From Bagarius yarrelli (taxonomy: Eukaryota > Chordata > Actinopteri > Siluriformes > Sisoridae): a stretch of 64,000 bases of DNA. This document shows, piece after piece, positions 12,616 to 24,169 of this stretch (position 1 is its first letter; each line of letters starts with the position of its first letter). The stretch lies in assembly GCA_005784505.1 (NCBI GenBank), contig VCAZ01000105.1:584650-648649 (forward strand), given 5' to 3'. A model generated the notes under the pieces. That model had not been told where the DNA came from and did no database searches. It saw only the letters and a program-made list of their open reading frames with translations. Made by a program: the position numbers and the translations under genes.

Positions 12616-13021
12616 CCCCCCCCCCCATAGTGTCCCTGGTTAAATTCAAAGCTTTTTCTATAATCTTTTGTTTTTCTTTCTTTACATCTGTGTTTTTTAA
12701 CTGTCAGTAAACAATGATATTTATTTACGTTCTTAGTTTTTTCTTTAATGTAAAATGGCTATTTTCTTTCCTCTTTTTTTCAGCTTTGACACTGAAATGT
12801 TTTGGCCTGTTTACACTTTTCATGCCTTAAAAATGACTAAACAAAGTGCACATGTGCCGGATTCCCTCATTAGCTGTGTTTCACCCTAATTAGAGGTGCG
12901 TGCAGAAACGGTGGGATTTAATAAATTACAGCATGGCGGTGGGGGGCACAAACATTCAAGCACCATGTGAAGTGGAAAAAAAGTTGAGGATAAACTCTAT
13001 GAAGTTTTGGCACTCTGAGCC

Positions 13022-13131
13022 AAATGAACTCTCTCTCTTTCTCTTTCTCACTGTCTGTGTCTATCTACCTCTCTCTGTGTCTCTCTGTCTCTCTCTTTCT
13101 CTTTGTCTCTCTCTGTCTTTTTGTCTGTCGT

Positions 13132-13192
<61 letters not shown>

Positions 13193-13378
13193 TTCTCTAT
13201 GTTTCTCTGTCTGTCTTTCTTTCTCTCCCTCTTTCTCTCTCTCTCTCTTTCTCTCTCTCTCTTTCTTTTCTCTCTCTCTCTTCTCTCTCTTCTTTCTCTC
13301 TCTCTCTTTCTCTCTCTCTCTCTTTTCTTTCTCTCTGTCTGTGTCTATCTCTCTCTTCCTCTCTCTCTGTTTACTGTG
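13022..13378. repeat. CT-rich polypyrimidine tract
   Basis: Some 350 bp made almost entirely of CTCT/CTTT/CTGT units. The open frames here only reflect the repeat. Long mirror-symmetric stretches could adopt triplex (H-) DNA. Confidence 0.95.
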
Positions 13379-13883
13379 TGAAAGGCAGCAGTCCTCCCTG
13401 TTGGGTATGAACGATAAAAGGAGGCGTCCTGAATCCTCCCATAAATCACATGATGCTCCTCAGGAGAATCCTCGGCATGTGTGTGGAGGAGATTAGCGGA
13501 GCAGCGACCCACTGCCTCTTTCCACATTATCCTTCACTTTACGACTGAAGAGGACTGAAGAGGAACCCTAACTGCCCTATCACTTTACCCCTCCACACCG
13601 ATCCCACCCACCCCCCGCCCCCTATCTGCCTAAAGGCACTGTGTATACAGAAGGTGTTCTTTTATTCACCTGGAATTCTGAGAGGAATCACACACACACA
13701 CACACCTCATCAAACTGTTTTTTTTCCAGCTAGACTATATATAGACGCTCTGGCGGTGTTATTGTTTTTCTTCATGCGCTTCGGTTGTCAGAGACGACAT
13801 TTCTTTTTACAAGGCTTCGGAGTCATGAGTCCAGAGCAAACAGCGGCTCAGGAGGTGATGAGGTTCTCCAGGCAGTAGAACTC

Positions 13884-13985
13884 TTCTTCACCTTTCAGCT
13901 GTTCCCTTCAGGGGTCTCCACAGCGAATCAACTTTCTCCACCTATTCCTATCTTCTACATTCTCTCTTTACTCACACTCTTTTTT
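13884..13985 (-). mobile_element. LINE 3' tail, same family as 436-905
   Basis: Minus strand ends GATTCGCTGTGGAGACCCC TGAAGGGAACAGC with a GAAG tail; about 100 bp long. Confidence 0.7.
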
Positions 13986-14164
13986 ATATAGCACATTTCA
14001 TACACAGTGGTAATTCAGCGCTTATTTAGTAAATGCAGAACTAAATAAATGTGTTTTGATTTAAAGATGGCTACTGATTTAGCACATCTGATCTCTTCTG
14101 TTAGATGGCTCCAACAGGAGGCTCCATAATAGCTAAAAGCTATTTTTTAAAAAAGCTAATAGCT

Positions 14165-14915
14165 AAAAGCTGTAATAACTCAAAATGATGAGATTAAAGT
14201 AAAAATGACAAGAATTATAATATTAAAGTCAAAATTACTAGATTGAAGTCATAACACTTCAATAATAAAGTCCTATTTACGAGAAGAATGTCAAAAATTC
14301 AGAGAATAAAATAGTAATTACAAGATTAAAATAAAATTATGAGATTAAAGTCAAAATTACAATATTAAAGTCATATAACTTTAAGATTCAAGTTAAAATT
14401 ACTATATTAAAGTACTGAGAATACAGTATAAATAATTAGGTTGTAATACTTTGAAAATAAAGTAAACATTGTGGGAATAAAGTTGCAATAAAATTACAAT
14501 AATAAATAAAAATTCCAAGATTAAAGTCAAAATTCCGAGATTAATGTCATAATACTTTAAGGTTAAAGTCAAAATTACAAAGTAGAAAAATAACAAATTA
14601 CAAAGAATAAGGTTGAAATTTTGATAATAAAGCCATAATACTTCAAGAATAAATTTGACATTACAAGAATAAAAATAACATAAAAAGATTAAAATTATAA
14701 TACTTCGAGAATTAGTCATAATTATAAGAATAAAGTCAAAAACCTTGAGAATAAAGTTAAAATTATGGAAACAAATTGAAAATTATGAGATTAAGGTCAT
14801 AATACTTTGAGAATAAATTTGAAATTATGAGAATAACGTCAAAATTATGAGATTAAAGTTGTAACACGACATTGTGAGATTGAAGTTGTAATACTTTGAG
14901 AATAAAGTTGAAATT
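14165..14915. repeat. AT-rich minisatellite array, inverse of the 9.5-10.7 kb array
   Basis: Units such as AAAGTCATAATACTTYRAGAA and AAATTACRAGATTAAAGT are reverse complements of those in the upstream array. It is heavily diverged. Confidence 0.9.
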
Positions 14916-15182
14916 GGTGTCCGTGTGGGTGGCTACGCTGGGGAGGACTCTGTTCAGAGTGCCGTCTCTCTCTCTGTATCTCTATTTGTGCTTCTTCTCT
15001 GAGGGTTTCATCTCCTAGCATCCCTCGTGTTGGGTAAGGTATCATAGCAACCGGAGGCAGTTAGAAACATCTTAACACAAGGGGGTCTGTGTTTACTCAC
15101 CCCAGTGGAGTTTTTTACATTTCATTTTCTGAACACTAGAATTCACATTAATACAGTTCTTTTATATAAATGTATAAAAATT

Positions 15183-15446
15183 TGATTAATGCAAATGCCT
15201 TTATTTTGTCACAAATACTTTTTTACAGCAAAGTGAAATTATTTTTTCACATATCCCATCTTAGTAAGTTGGGGGTCAGAGCGCAGGGTCAGCTATGATA
15301 CAGCACCCCTGGAGCAGGAAGGGTTAAGGGTCTTGCCTAAGGACCCAACAGTGGTTGGCTTGCCGGTGGTGGGGCTTGAATCCAGTTCTTCCTGTTCTCC
15401 AGATCATCAACTCAGCACCTTAACCATTTGAGCCACCACTTCCCCA
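15183..15446 (-). mobile_element. family C SINE, best copy
   Basis: Minus strand: GGGGAAGTGGTGGCTCAAAT head, GATTCAAGCCC B box, 'CCAACCACTGTTGGGTCC' body, and terminal TGTGACAAAATAAAGGCATT. It defines the family used for 11,950-12,430 and 44,630-44,796. Confidence 0.8.
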
Positions 15447-15479
15447 TATAAACAAAATTATTAAATTTGTGCTATTATT

Positions 15480-15640
15480 TTATTCATTCATCTTCTATAC
15501 CCGCTTATTCTCTAAGTCGGGGTCACAGGGATCTGCTGGAGTCTATCCCAGCCATCTTTAAATAGGCGAAAGACAGGAGTGGTACACCCTGGACAGGTTG
15601 CCAGTCCATCACAGGGCCACACACACTTACACTCACTTTT
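15480..15640 (-). mobile_element. mermaid/V-SINE-like SINE, 3' part
   Basis: Minus strand from TGTGTGTGGCCCTGTGATGG to GGGTATAGAAGATGAATG. The 5' head is absent. It sits directly beside the family C SINE. Confidence 0.8.
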
Positions 15641-15744
15641 ATTTTCAAAAATCCTATACTACTATCTCGATTTGGTGGTGTTTTTTTGGTATTATTCCCA
15701 TTAGTTTTGCTCCATAGTCTCGTTTTTCATCTCGTCTCTTTTTT

Positions 15745-16290
15745 TAGAGATGGATCAATATTGATTTCTTTGATATTAATACCGATATTTGCATGTTTAT
15801 TTGAGCGATAACTGATATGCAGAACTGATACGTGTTAATTGTTTTACCCGATGATCACAGCAGCACTGAACTAAACAAATATTTTTATTTCTAACACTGT
15901 GAATACTGTCATTTTACTTCCTCGCAGCAAACACCACTGCACAAAAATCTTATTACTCCAGCAATAGAAACAAAGGGGAAACTGATGGAAATAAAAATAC
16001 ATTTAAAAAAGCACACTGTTGTTAAGTGTTTTTATAAAATAAAAGTTTCAATCAAAAGAAACTGAAAAAAAACCCCAAATCTTTTTAACAAATGACACAA
16101 ACTATTCTAAACTATCAAATCAAGGTAAGTTTATCTATTATTGATGTTGTTGACTAAACTCTATTCACAATGCAGTTAATTTTGATTCTGAAAATCAGTG
16201 GACCCGAAATTACATAATCGATATGCGATATTAAAAAACAGGCTTAAATATCAGGAAAAATATCGCTAAAACTGATTATCAGTCAATATT
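15745..16290. mobile_element. non-autonomous hAT-like DNA element (family D)
   Basis: About 545 bp with diverged inverted ends: TAGAGATGGATCAATATTGA on the left and TGATTATCAGTCAATATTTA on the right (its complement TAAATATTGACTGATAATCA). An internal GATGATCACAGCAGCACTGAACT block is shared with 40,960-41,550. No transposase frame. The hAT label is inferred from end style only. Confidence 0.65.
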
Positions 16291-17035
16291 TACTCATTTT
16301 ATCTCAAATTCTCATCTGTCATTTAATCTCATTGTACATCTCATCTAAATGTTTGTTTTTATAACTTATCTCTCTTCTTATCTCTTATCTTTCATTTTAT
16401 CTTTTCTCATTTCAGAAAAAAATCTTAAACAAATATCTAGACAAAAATATATGAATGTTCTTGTCTCCTGCTGTGGATGTAATGAAATTTTCCATAAAAT
16501 CTGGAAAATTCAAAGAAATCTTGACTTTTTTGCACTAATTTGTTCCGTTTCCAATTTCTACCAAAAAGTCCCCATGCTACATCCAAGATATTTGCCCTTT
16601 ATACCATACAAATAGGGCAAAGCTCTCCTGCATGCCTGTTTTGTTTTTTTGCCTGTTAATGGGTGTTAAAAAGGAAATAACTTACCTACATTCCTGGCAC
16701 AACGAGGTGATGACTGCCAGGAAGGCGATGAGCCTCTGGCAGGCTGTAATTGAGGAAATTGCACAGCTGGTGCGTCATTATTTTATAGCAAACAGATCTC
16801 AGGGTTCTGGAGGTTTTATCAGTTGTTTAGACGAAAGTAAACCAGATCACAGTGTTGTGTTCATGTCGAACCAGAATCAAGTCATAACAAATCAGGTTTC
16901 AATTTTTTGTAGGGAAAAAGTTTGGGGAAGGACCGTATATGGGTAAGATAGCCAGACCAAAAGGTTCTAGCACTTCCGAGTCTGTCGCAGGACTAGTATT
17001 GGACCTTCACACTTTATCTTGCTAATAGTGAGCCT

Positions 17036-17216
17036 ACAAGATGGTTGTGTTGAGCTTTATGGGGGCTTAGAATAAAACCTTGAGGGACTCCGGTGCTGAG
17101 GGTGAAAGAGGGTAAGACATATTTGCCTACACATACTGTTTGTGGTCCGTCTGTCAGGAAGTTGAAGATCAAGTCCCAAAACCACCAAATTAAAGGTGTA
17201 AATGAAGGCAATTGTA
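17036..17216 (-). mobile_element. reverse transcriptase scrap (L2/Rex-like LINE)
   Basis: One minus frame reads FLTDGPQTVCVGKY, then LSTGVPQGFILSP, matching the conserved 'FLT-RPQ-V-VG ... GAPQGCVLSP' region of fish non-LTR reverse transcriptases. About 60 codons, truncated at both ends. Confidence 0.75.
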
Positions 17217-17579
17217 GTGTTAAATGCAGTGTCGTACTGTGAGGTTTTATTTTAGATCAGCAAGTCGAAACGTGACAATCATACGTGAAATCTATTAGCT
17301 AGAGTATGGAAAGATAGGACATATAAATAAAGTGTCTGCAAGTGCTGGGAAGTGGTATTGTAGTGGGGGAAAATATCGGTAAAACTGATTATCATTCGAT
17401 CCTTTCTCATTTCATCTCAAATCTGATTTTCTCTAATTTTCTATTTTATTTCTCATCTGTCTTTTAATTGCATTACATATCTCATTTAAATATCCATTTC
17501 TCAACTTATCTCTTTTGTAAATCTCTTCTCTTAGCTCTCATCTCTTATCTCATTTCAGATATATAATGGCTATTATAGT

Positions 17580-17741
17580 GGGAAGTGGTAGCGAAGTGGT
17601 TTAGGCGTTGGATTGCACCACCAAGATTCCACGTCTGGGCCCCTGAGCAGGCCCTTAACCCTTAGTTGCTTAGATCTATAAAAGAGGTAAATGTAAGTCA
17701 TTCTGAATATGGGCATCTGCCAAATGTTGTAAATGTAAATG
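17580..17741 (+). mobile_element. family A SINE with deletion in the head
   Basis: The anticodon-like part of the head is shortened: GGATTGCACCACCAAG joins the A-box side directly to the middle. The tail AAGTCATTCTGAATATGGGC is worn. Confidence 0.8.
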
Positions 17742-18427
17742 TGGTGGCAGACAGACAGACAGACAGACAGCAACAGGCAACCGCCAATTACCCACATTTA
17801 ATCTGGTTTCTGAGGGTTGATTAATCGGAGGTCTGCCTTTCCTGCCTTTCCTGACCGCACATGCCTGGATGAGGACTAAACTGTAGTTCACAAACAACTG
17901 TTTGACAAAATTCCGTTCCTTTCCCTGCTGTCCAAGTGCATCGGAGCTGTAAGAAAGGTATGTAACAGTGTCCTCTGTGGAGGGACTGGGACGAGACACA
18001 AATTGTAGTGGGTTTAGGGTAAAGAAATCATGAAGTCATATAGGTCAAGGCTACTAGGTAAGAGTCGTTAAGAAAGGTGGGCTGGGGTTTCTTTGGGATC
18101 TAGAGGGAAAGGAAGAGGTGGTTCCTGATCCAGCCAGGTTTCAGTTACCTCAGAGAGTGGGAGATCAGACCTTTCACCATTTTTAACCTTAAGTAAAACA
18201 TATGTATAAGTATGTTTGTTTTTTAGCAGACATTTAGCCAGTTAACTGTAATGAGTGAGGATATAATGGTTTTGGAAGCCATCCTGAGTTCTTGAGTAGA
18301 TATTTTAAAAATCTGGAGTGGTGCAAAAAACAAAAAACATAATCCACCAGAAGAAACACTTTTTTGAAGTTACCTAATAGGAGGACAATTAGAAGTACTC
18401 TTCTTATCATGGGATTAAAAACAAAAG

Positions 18428-18545
18428 TGAATCAATAAATAAATATCGGTTCTGCTTATTGATTATCAGTCACATAAACATGCAAATAATTGATATCGCT
18501 ACCAGTTCTGATAAAAAAAATCAATATCAGTCGATCTTTATTCAG
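18428..18545. mobile_element. family D hAT-like element, terminal fragment
   Basis: Contains TCGGTTCTGCTTATTGATTA, AACATGCAAATAATTGATAT and TCAATATCAGTCGATCTTTA, all end-proximal blocks of the 15,745-16,290 element. Confidence 0.5.
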
Positions 18546-20200
18546 TACAGTAATCACTCCATGTCTGTCCATCAACATGCTGGATTAGCAAAAAATGTGT
18601 CAATGTTATTCAGGGGTCGATATTTATAGTCGTTAGCAACCGCACAACGACACCAGACTCGATTAATCCGAATCTCCGCAGACGTCTTCCGGCATCTAAA
18701 AAAGGCAGGAGGTGAGAAGTGAACTAGGCCAAGGACTCGAGCTCAGAAACTGCAAGCCAAAGCCGACCTCGAATGAATCGAACCTCCAGGAGAAGAATTA
18801 GAGACTGAACCTTAACTGGAATCCTGGAAGTCGCAGTTATGGGTGGTGTAACACATGAAATAGGTTTTATCACTTCGGTGTAGCAGGACGGTCTTAAAGG
18901 CTAAAGCTACAGGGGCCCCAGCAGTGGCAGCTTGGTCTTGTTCGGAATTGAATCTTCCAGTTGCCAGTTATTGACCTTTTCTCTCTTTTTTAAAATTTTT
19001 GTTTTACGTTTTAAAATAAAATCTAAAGTAGCTAAGCTAAGCTTAGTTTCTTTTCTTTTCTATTCTGTGTTATAGTGCGCGTGTGTAACTACAGTTTGTG
19101 CTGCATGTGAGCCGGAGGCAGGAGACGACGTTAACAAAGTCTTTTGACTACAATAATGTATTTAATGTGTAATCTCCGGTTAGCTATTCATAACTGGTGA
19201 TGAGGTAATAAACAGTGAGAAGAACAAATTCTCCATACTGAAGTTAATAACCGTCATCACGCTGTGCAAACAAAAGCAATCCTGTGTTTGTTGACTGTCA
19301 AAAAATAATTAATGATAAATTTATCTAACGTTAATACTGCCGGATGATCACAAAAATAAAGATGGTGACTAACAATAGTAAAGCCTTAAACTTCCTTAAA
19401 GATGAAATTACAGAATCACCTGTGCCATAACCACTGCGCTAAAAGTGCTACCACTTCCACACAGGCTAAAAGCTAACACTCGAAATAAACTCTAAATTAA
19501 TTCGCTAGTGTTTAATCAGAATACTGAGAATCTCACAAACAACCAACAATCATCTGAGTGAATAGATTCGTATAGACGATTAGAATTTTTTTGGAAATAA
19601 AGGAATTCATTAACGAAGGCCAGCGAAGGTTTTGTGTGCTATTATAAAAATAGCAGGTATTAGCGCTCTGCGTGGCTAACAGCTAAGCACTGAGCACAAC
19701 AAGCTATTTTACTGGCTCGTTTTACTTTATAACACGATTAAAATGACACAGAATGATTCTGGCTTTGCCGATTATAATCAAGGCCTTAAACTCTGAGCGC
19801 CATATTGTCAGTTGTGCAGAATACACACATCATTTGCAGGTAGCTGCGTTAGCTGTAACGGGGATGTTTAGATGTGTGTGTTTGGTTTAGGTTACAGTTG
19901 CTTACTGAAAGCCTGGACAGCACAACAAAGTTTATTATAATAAACTGAAAAGTGCCAGATTTATTCTAAAGATATTAAAGTAGTACATTTACTTAAAATA
20001 AGCCCACCACTTGTATATAAGGAAATTGTATCATTACAGAAAGCAGCCTCTGGATTTACACGGCAACTGCTTTTACAGTTACTTCATAAAAAAATAAACA
20101 CAAGTTGAAAAGGTTTTTTTTTTTTACTAATTTCTCTTCCAATAAACTGATATAACCTTAAATGTTGTTATAAACTTTATTAAGGAAATTAGTTCATTAG
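18546..20200. other. gene-free stretch
   Basis: Mixed unique DNA with a few SINE-like scraps (about 18,890-18,980). No coding exon, RNA gene or clear satellite seen. Confidence 0.5.
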
Positions 20201-20203
20201 TTA

Positions 20204-20283
20204 ATGAGCAAGGCCCGTAATTGCTGAGTTGTATAGATGTAAGTCGCTCTGGATATGAACGTCTGCCAAACGCTGTAAATGTA
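20204..20283 (+). mobile_element. family A SINE, 3' tail only
   Basis: Begins TGAGCAAGGCCCGTAATTG and ends TGTAAATGTA. It is followed 25 bp later by the first copy of a 46-bp repeat with a CTCF-like motif. Confidence 0.75.
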
Positions 20284-20308
20284 TTTGTTTAACTACGATG
20301 CACTTTGT

Positions 20309-20354
20309 CGGGTCGCTGCTGCCCTCTTGTGGTCAGTGAGTGTCATGGCAACGT
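20309..20354. repeat. 46-bp direct repeat, copy 1, with CTCF-like motif
   Basis: Same as 20,669-20,714 except for one base (G315/C675). The reverse complement of 20,318-20,336 reads CTGACCACAAGAGGGCAGC, close to the CTCF core CCASNAGRGGGCRS. Motif match is by eye; binding is inferred. Confidence 0.75.
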
Positions 20355-20484
20355 TAAAAAGTAAAAATTATTATTGTAGTTGTAAAATAATTTGTTGTAG
20401 TTTGATGGTTGATAGTTTTAGAGGTAATAAGAGTCAAAGTAACAATCATTTCGTTTCTGTTACAAAAACTTCCGACGCACTTGA

Positions 20485-20665
20485 AGGAGAAGTGGTGGCC
20501 CAAGGTTAAGGTGTTGGACTACCAACCTGAAGATCGTTGTTCGATTTCCAGCTCCACCAAGCCACCACTGTTGGGCCCCTGAGCAAGGCCCCCAACCCCG
20601 AATTGCTTAGTTGTATAAATGAGATAAATGTACGTCGCTTTGGATAAGGACGTCTGATAAATGTT
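20485..20665 (+). mobile_element. family A SINE, full length, between the two 46-bp repeats
   Basis: Head, B box (GTTCGATTTCC), middle and tail all readable. The flanking 46-bp repeats are too long for ordinary SINE target-site duplication. Confidence 0.8.
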
Positions 20666-20668
20666 AAT

Positions 20669-20714
20669 CGGGTCCCTGCTGCCCTCTTGTGGTCAGTGAG
20701 TGTCATGGCAACGT
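20669..20714. repeat. 46-bp direct repeat, copy 2, with CTCF-like motif
   Basis: Second copy exactly 360 bp after the first, same orientation. The motif lies at 20,678-20,696. Confidence 0.75.
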
Positions 20715-22499
20715 GTATAATTTATTATTATTTTTTTTTAAATAGCGTTTTATTTAATTTATTTTCTATATTTTAGGAATCACTTGAATGTGATAGGAGA
20801 ACTAAACAAAAAAGAAACTCAGCTGTATTCAAACATCTTTTTATTTTATTTTCTCTTGTTCATACAATATACAGGCAGGTACAGCAATTCTCAGAATGAA
20901 AAGTAAAAATCACCTTAAACTTCCTTCCTAATGAAAAAAATCTCATCTGTAATGAAACATGCTTAAAACAGTCGCTTTCCACACACACAGTCTGAAGTGT
21001 CCGCTTATTAAAGTTAATAACGCTTGATGTCTAGTGCACACAGCAGTTCTCTACTCCAGCACCCATTCTAACCGGCGGAACATTATAAGAACGAAGATGA
21101 TCAATAGAATCGATCAATAGATTCGGTTCATGAGAGTCATTTTTGGCAGAAAAAAATAAATATCTACTTAATATTTCATTTCTACCACCGAGCCCAAATT
21201 CCCTTCCACTGCAGAGGTAACAGAAAATCCTGGGAGAATCCGAATCATGTCTTTGACCTAAAGTTCAGGAAGGGGGGATGATCTGTTTATATTATTTCAC
21301 TTCACACTGAAACGCTGTAAATAACGACTGTTAATAAAAAAGTCCTGAACTGCTGGGACTTCATTAACAAACCGGAATATTGTGATGCACGTTGTCGTAA
21401 AAATGTCTTCATGTAAAATAACAGGATTCATGATGCGGCAACAAACAGTGAAAAAGAAGAGAACAAAGAAAAGAAGAAAGAAAAGGAAAAAAGATGAAAA
21501 AAAAAAGAAACCCCACACAATTTACTAAAAATAAGATTAGGAATAATAAAAGAATGATAAATTTGGTGTTTTTTAATAAAACCAAACTAATGGGCCAAAC
21601 TAAGGTTAAAAAACAAGGTTTTTATTATAATCACAACGCTAATGGAATGACGTCACTCTTTAGCCACGCCCACAAACTTCCAGGAACAGTAAAATGCTCT
21701 AAACACAGACCGGATACGGCAAAAACGGTTTAATCTCTTATCATAACTATTATTATTTTTCTTTTAAACTGTGAGGCAGCTTAAACAATTTTTTCAGGAA
21801 ACTAGTTAAAATGTCCCGTCGCGTCCCCTCTGTAAAGACTTAATGAACGACTCGTTCCACATGTGCGAACAGAAAAGGGGCGGGATGTGGTGATGTCACA
21901 GGAAGCGTCTCGGCTCAAACCTGCGGCCATTTTGAAAAGCAGCACAGAGTTTTCCTGATTTTCCACGGTGGAGGAACCAACAGTCGATTTTCATGAACTC
22001 GGAGTTTCCTGTCTGAGCAGTTCTAACCAAAGATTTACGAATGTTTCGATTGGTAACGATAAACGTGATTGGATGTTCCTACAAAACACAGACGGATCTT
22101 CACAGCATCACAGGCAGCAATAAACATTACCAGACACACGCACACACAGCTCATCTTTATATCAAACATCAGAAAGTATTTCGGTGGAAGGGGGCTGTGA
22201 TTACCGTATTTTCCAGACTATAAGGTACAAAAAATGGTGCTAAATTAACATTTCTCCCAACTGCAAATCCGACCAATCAGCAGAGACGCGTTTGCTGTGG
22301 AACGTGTCTGTTTTTCTGATGTACTTTATGAACATTAACGTAGATATTGAAATAATAACGCTAGTCTAGCGTACGGCCTGCTGGAGGAAAGAACTGTTCT
22401 ATAAATGGACCAAACCGTAACGTTTATCGCGCAACACAAACATTACGAACGCAGCTAATAAAAGAAACTACACAACTAGTTTAGCGCGAGTGTTTTTGT

Positions 22500-22665
22500 G
22501 TGTCAGTTGTTAAGGTGTTGAATTGGTGATCAGATGGTTGTGGGTTTAATTTCCAGGATCCCCAAGCTGCCACTGCTGGGCCCCTGCTGGGCCCCTGATT
22601 GAGGCCCTTATTAACCTTCAACTGCTCAGTTGGATCAACCAACATTTTCCAAATGACAAATATGC
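22500..22665 (+). mobile_element. family A SINE with internal GGGCCCCTGCT duplication
   Basis: The middle block reads CTGCTGGGCCCCTGCTGGGC, an 11-bp duplication not seen in the other copies. The tail is degraded. Confidence 0.75.
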
Positions 22666-22795
22666 AAATTGTAAATTCGAATAAAAATAAATCCACAAAC
22701 TGAATAAAGTGTTAATTATGTACAATTTTCATATAAAGTTATTTTATATCCAACGTATAAAATACGATAACTTTATTTTAACTAACGGAATTTGG

Positions 22796-22899
22796 AAATA
22801 GACAGAGAGAGAAATAGAGACAGAGAGAGGAGGAAATAGAGAGAGAGAGACAGAGAAATGGAGAGAGAAATAGAGAGAGGAAGAAATAGAGAAAGAGGA

Positions 22900-22956
<57 letters not shown>

Positions 22957-23712
22957 AGAAACTGAGAAAGAGAGACTGGAGAGAGAAAGAAAACTGAAAA
23001 GAGAGAGAGAAATAGAGAGAGAAAGAGGGAGAAATAGAGAGAGAGGAATCAAGAGAGAGAGAAATAGAGAGAGAGAGAAATAGAGAGAGAGAGAGAGAGA
23101 GAGAGAGAAATTGAGAGAAAGAGAGAGAAAAGAGAAGAAAATGGAGGAGAATGAGAGAGAAAGAGAGAGAAGAGAGAATGGCGAGGAGAAAGAAATAGAG
23201 AAGGAGAAGAGAGAGAAATGGAGAGAGAATGAAAGAGAGAAATGAGAGAGAGAAGGAGAATAGAGAGAGATAGAGAGAGAGGAGATCAAGAAGAAAAGGG
23301 AGAGAAATTGAGAAAGAGAGAAATGGAGAGAAAATGAAGAGGAGAAATAGAGAAGAGGAATCGAGAGAGAGAGAAATTGGAGAAGGAGAAATGGAAGAGG
23401 AGAAATAGAGAAAGAGAGAAATGGAGAGAGGGAGAAATAGAGAGAGGGAGAGAGAGAGGAATTAAGAGAGAGAGAGAAGAGAGGAGAGAGAGAGAAGAGA
23501 GAGAGAGGGAAATAAGAGAGGGAAATAGAGATAAGAAAGAGAGAGAATCGAGAGAGCGAAATAGAGAGAGAGGAATCGAGAGAGAGAGAAATGGAGAGAG
23601 AAATAGAGAGAGAGAGAAATGGAGAGAGAAATAGAGAGAGAGAGAGAGAGAGGGAAAAATAGAGAGAGGGGTAGAAATACAGAAAGAGAGAACAAGAGCG
23701 TGAAAGAAAAAC
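22796..23712. repeat. 0.9 kb GA-rich polypurine tract
   Basis: Nearly all A and G on the plus strand, built from GAGAGA, GAAATAGAGA and GAATCGAGA variants. Thymines are rare and periodic. The long minus-strand frames (Ser/Leu/Phe repeats) are translations of the repeat. Confidence 0.95.
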
Positions 23713-24006
23713 AAAAGCTCCTCTACTTCGGTGTGGTTGGAGGGAAAAGGGGCGGGGCTAAACTTGGCATTATGAGCACTGGGGCGTTTCTACGGCAACA
23801 GGCACAGACCTGGAACACAAACACACACGACAAAACCATCAACACTCTGACGAGCGCGAGAATGAAGAAGAGTTTACATCCAACCCTGAACCCTGCTGAA
23901 CAGCTGCTTCTCCCTCACACACACATGTTGAGTGTTTGTGTCTGTGTGCGTGTGTGTTAATGTTCTTACGTGTGTGTGTGTAGAGTGATGACAGATAAAA
24001 GACAGA

Positions 24007-24122
24007 TCACTTCTTCATATAAACATCTTCATCCTTCAGAGTAAACTTCTTCTTCAGAGCTTCAGAGATCAGACTAGCAGAGTCCTCCTCCATCAGTGAA
24101 GTACAGCCACGCGAATATCTGG

Positions 24123-24169
<47 letters not shown>

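Larger units (their letters stand above)
20830..24006 (-). other. mtfr1l: probable 3' UTR of mtfr1l
   Basis: No coding frame is seen here. Two overlapping minus-strand AATAAA signals lie at 20,840-20,845 and 20,845-20,850, followed on that strand by a change into SINE-rich intergenic DNA. The stretch 20,850-22,480 is rather unique in sequence, as UTRs are. If the UTR is continuous, it is about 3.2 kb long and includes a family A SINE and the GA tract, which would be CU-rich in the mRNA. This is inference; no transcript evidence is available. Confidence 0.4.

Noticed and set aside
12900..13496. 198-codon Ser/Leu-rich frame
   Set aside because: Pure product of the CT repeat; flanking codons show no coding features.
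20485..20714. 46-bp repeats taken as a SINE target-site duplication
   Set aside because: Far longer than the usual 5-15 bp, and the first copy is not adjacent to the SINE start; tandem duplication fits better.
22744..23714. Two minus-strand Ser/Leu/Phe frames (181 and 142 codons)
   Set aside because: Translations of the GA/CT tract.
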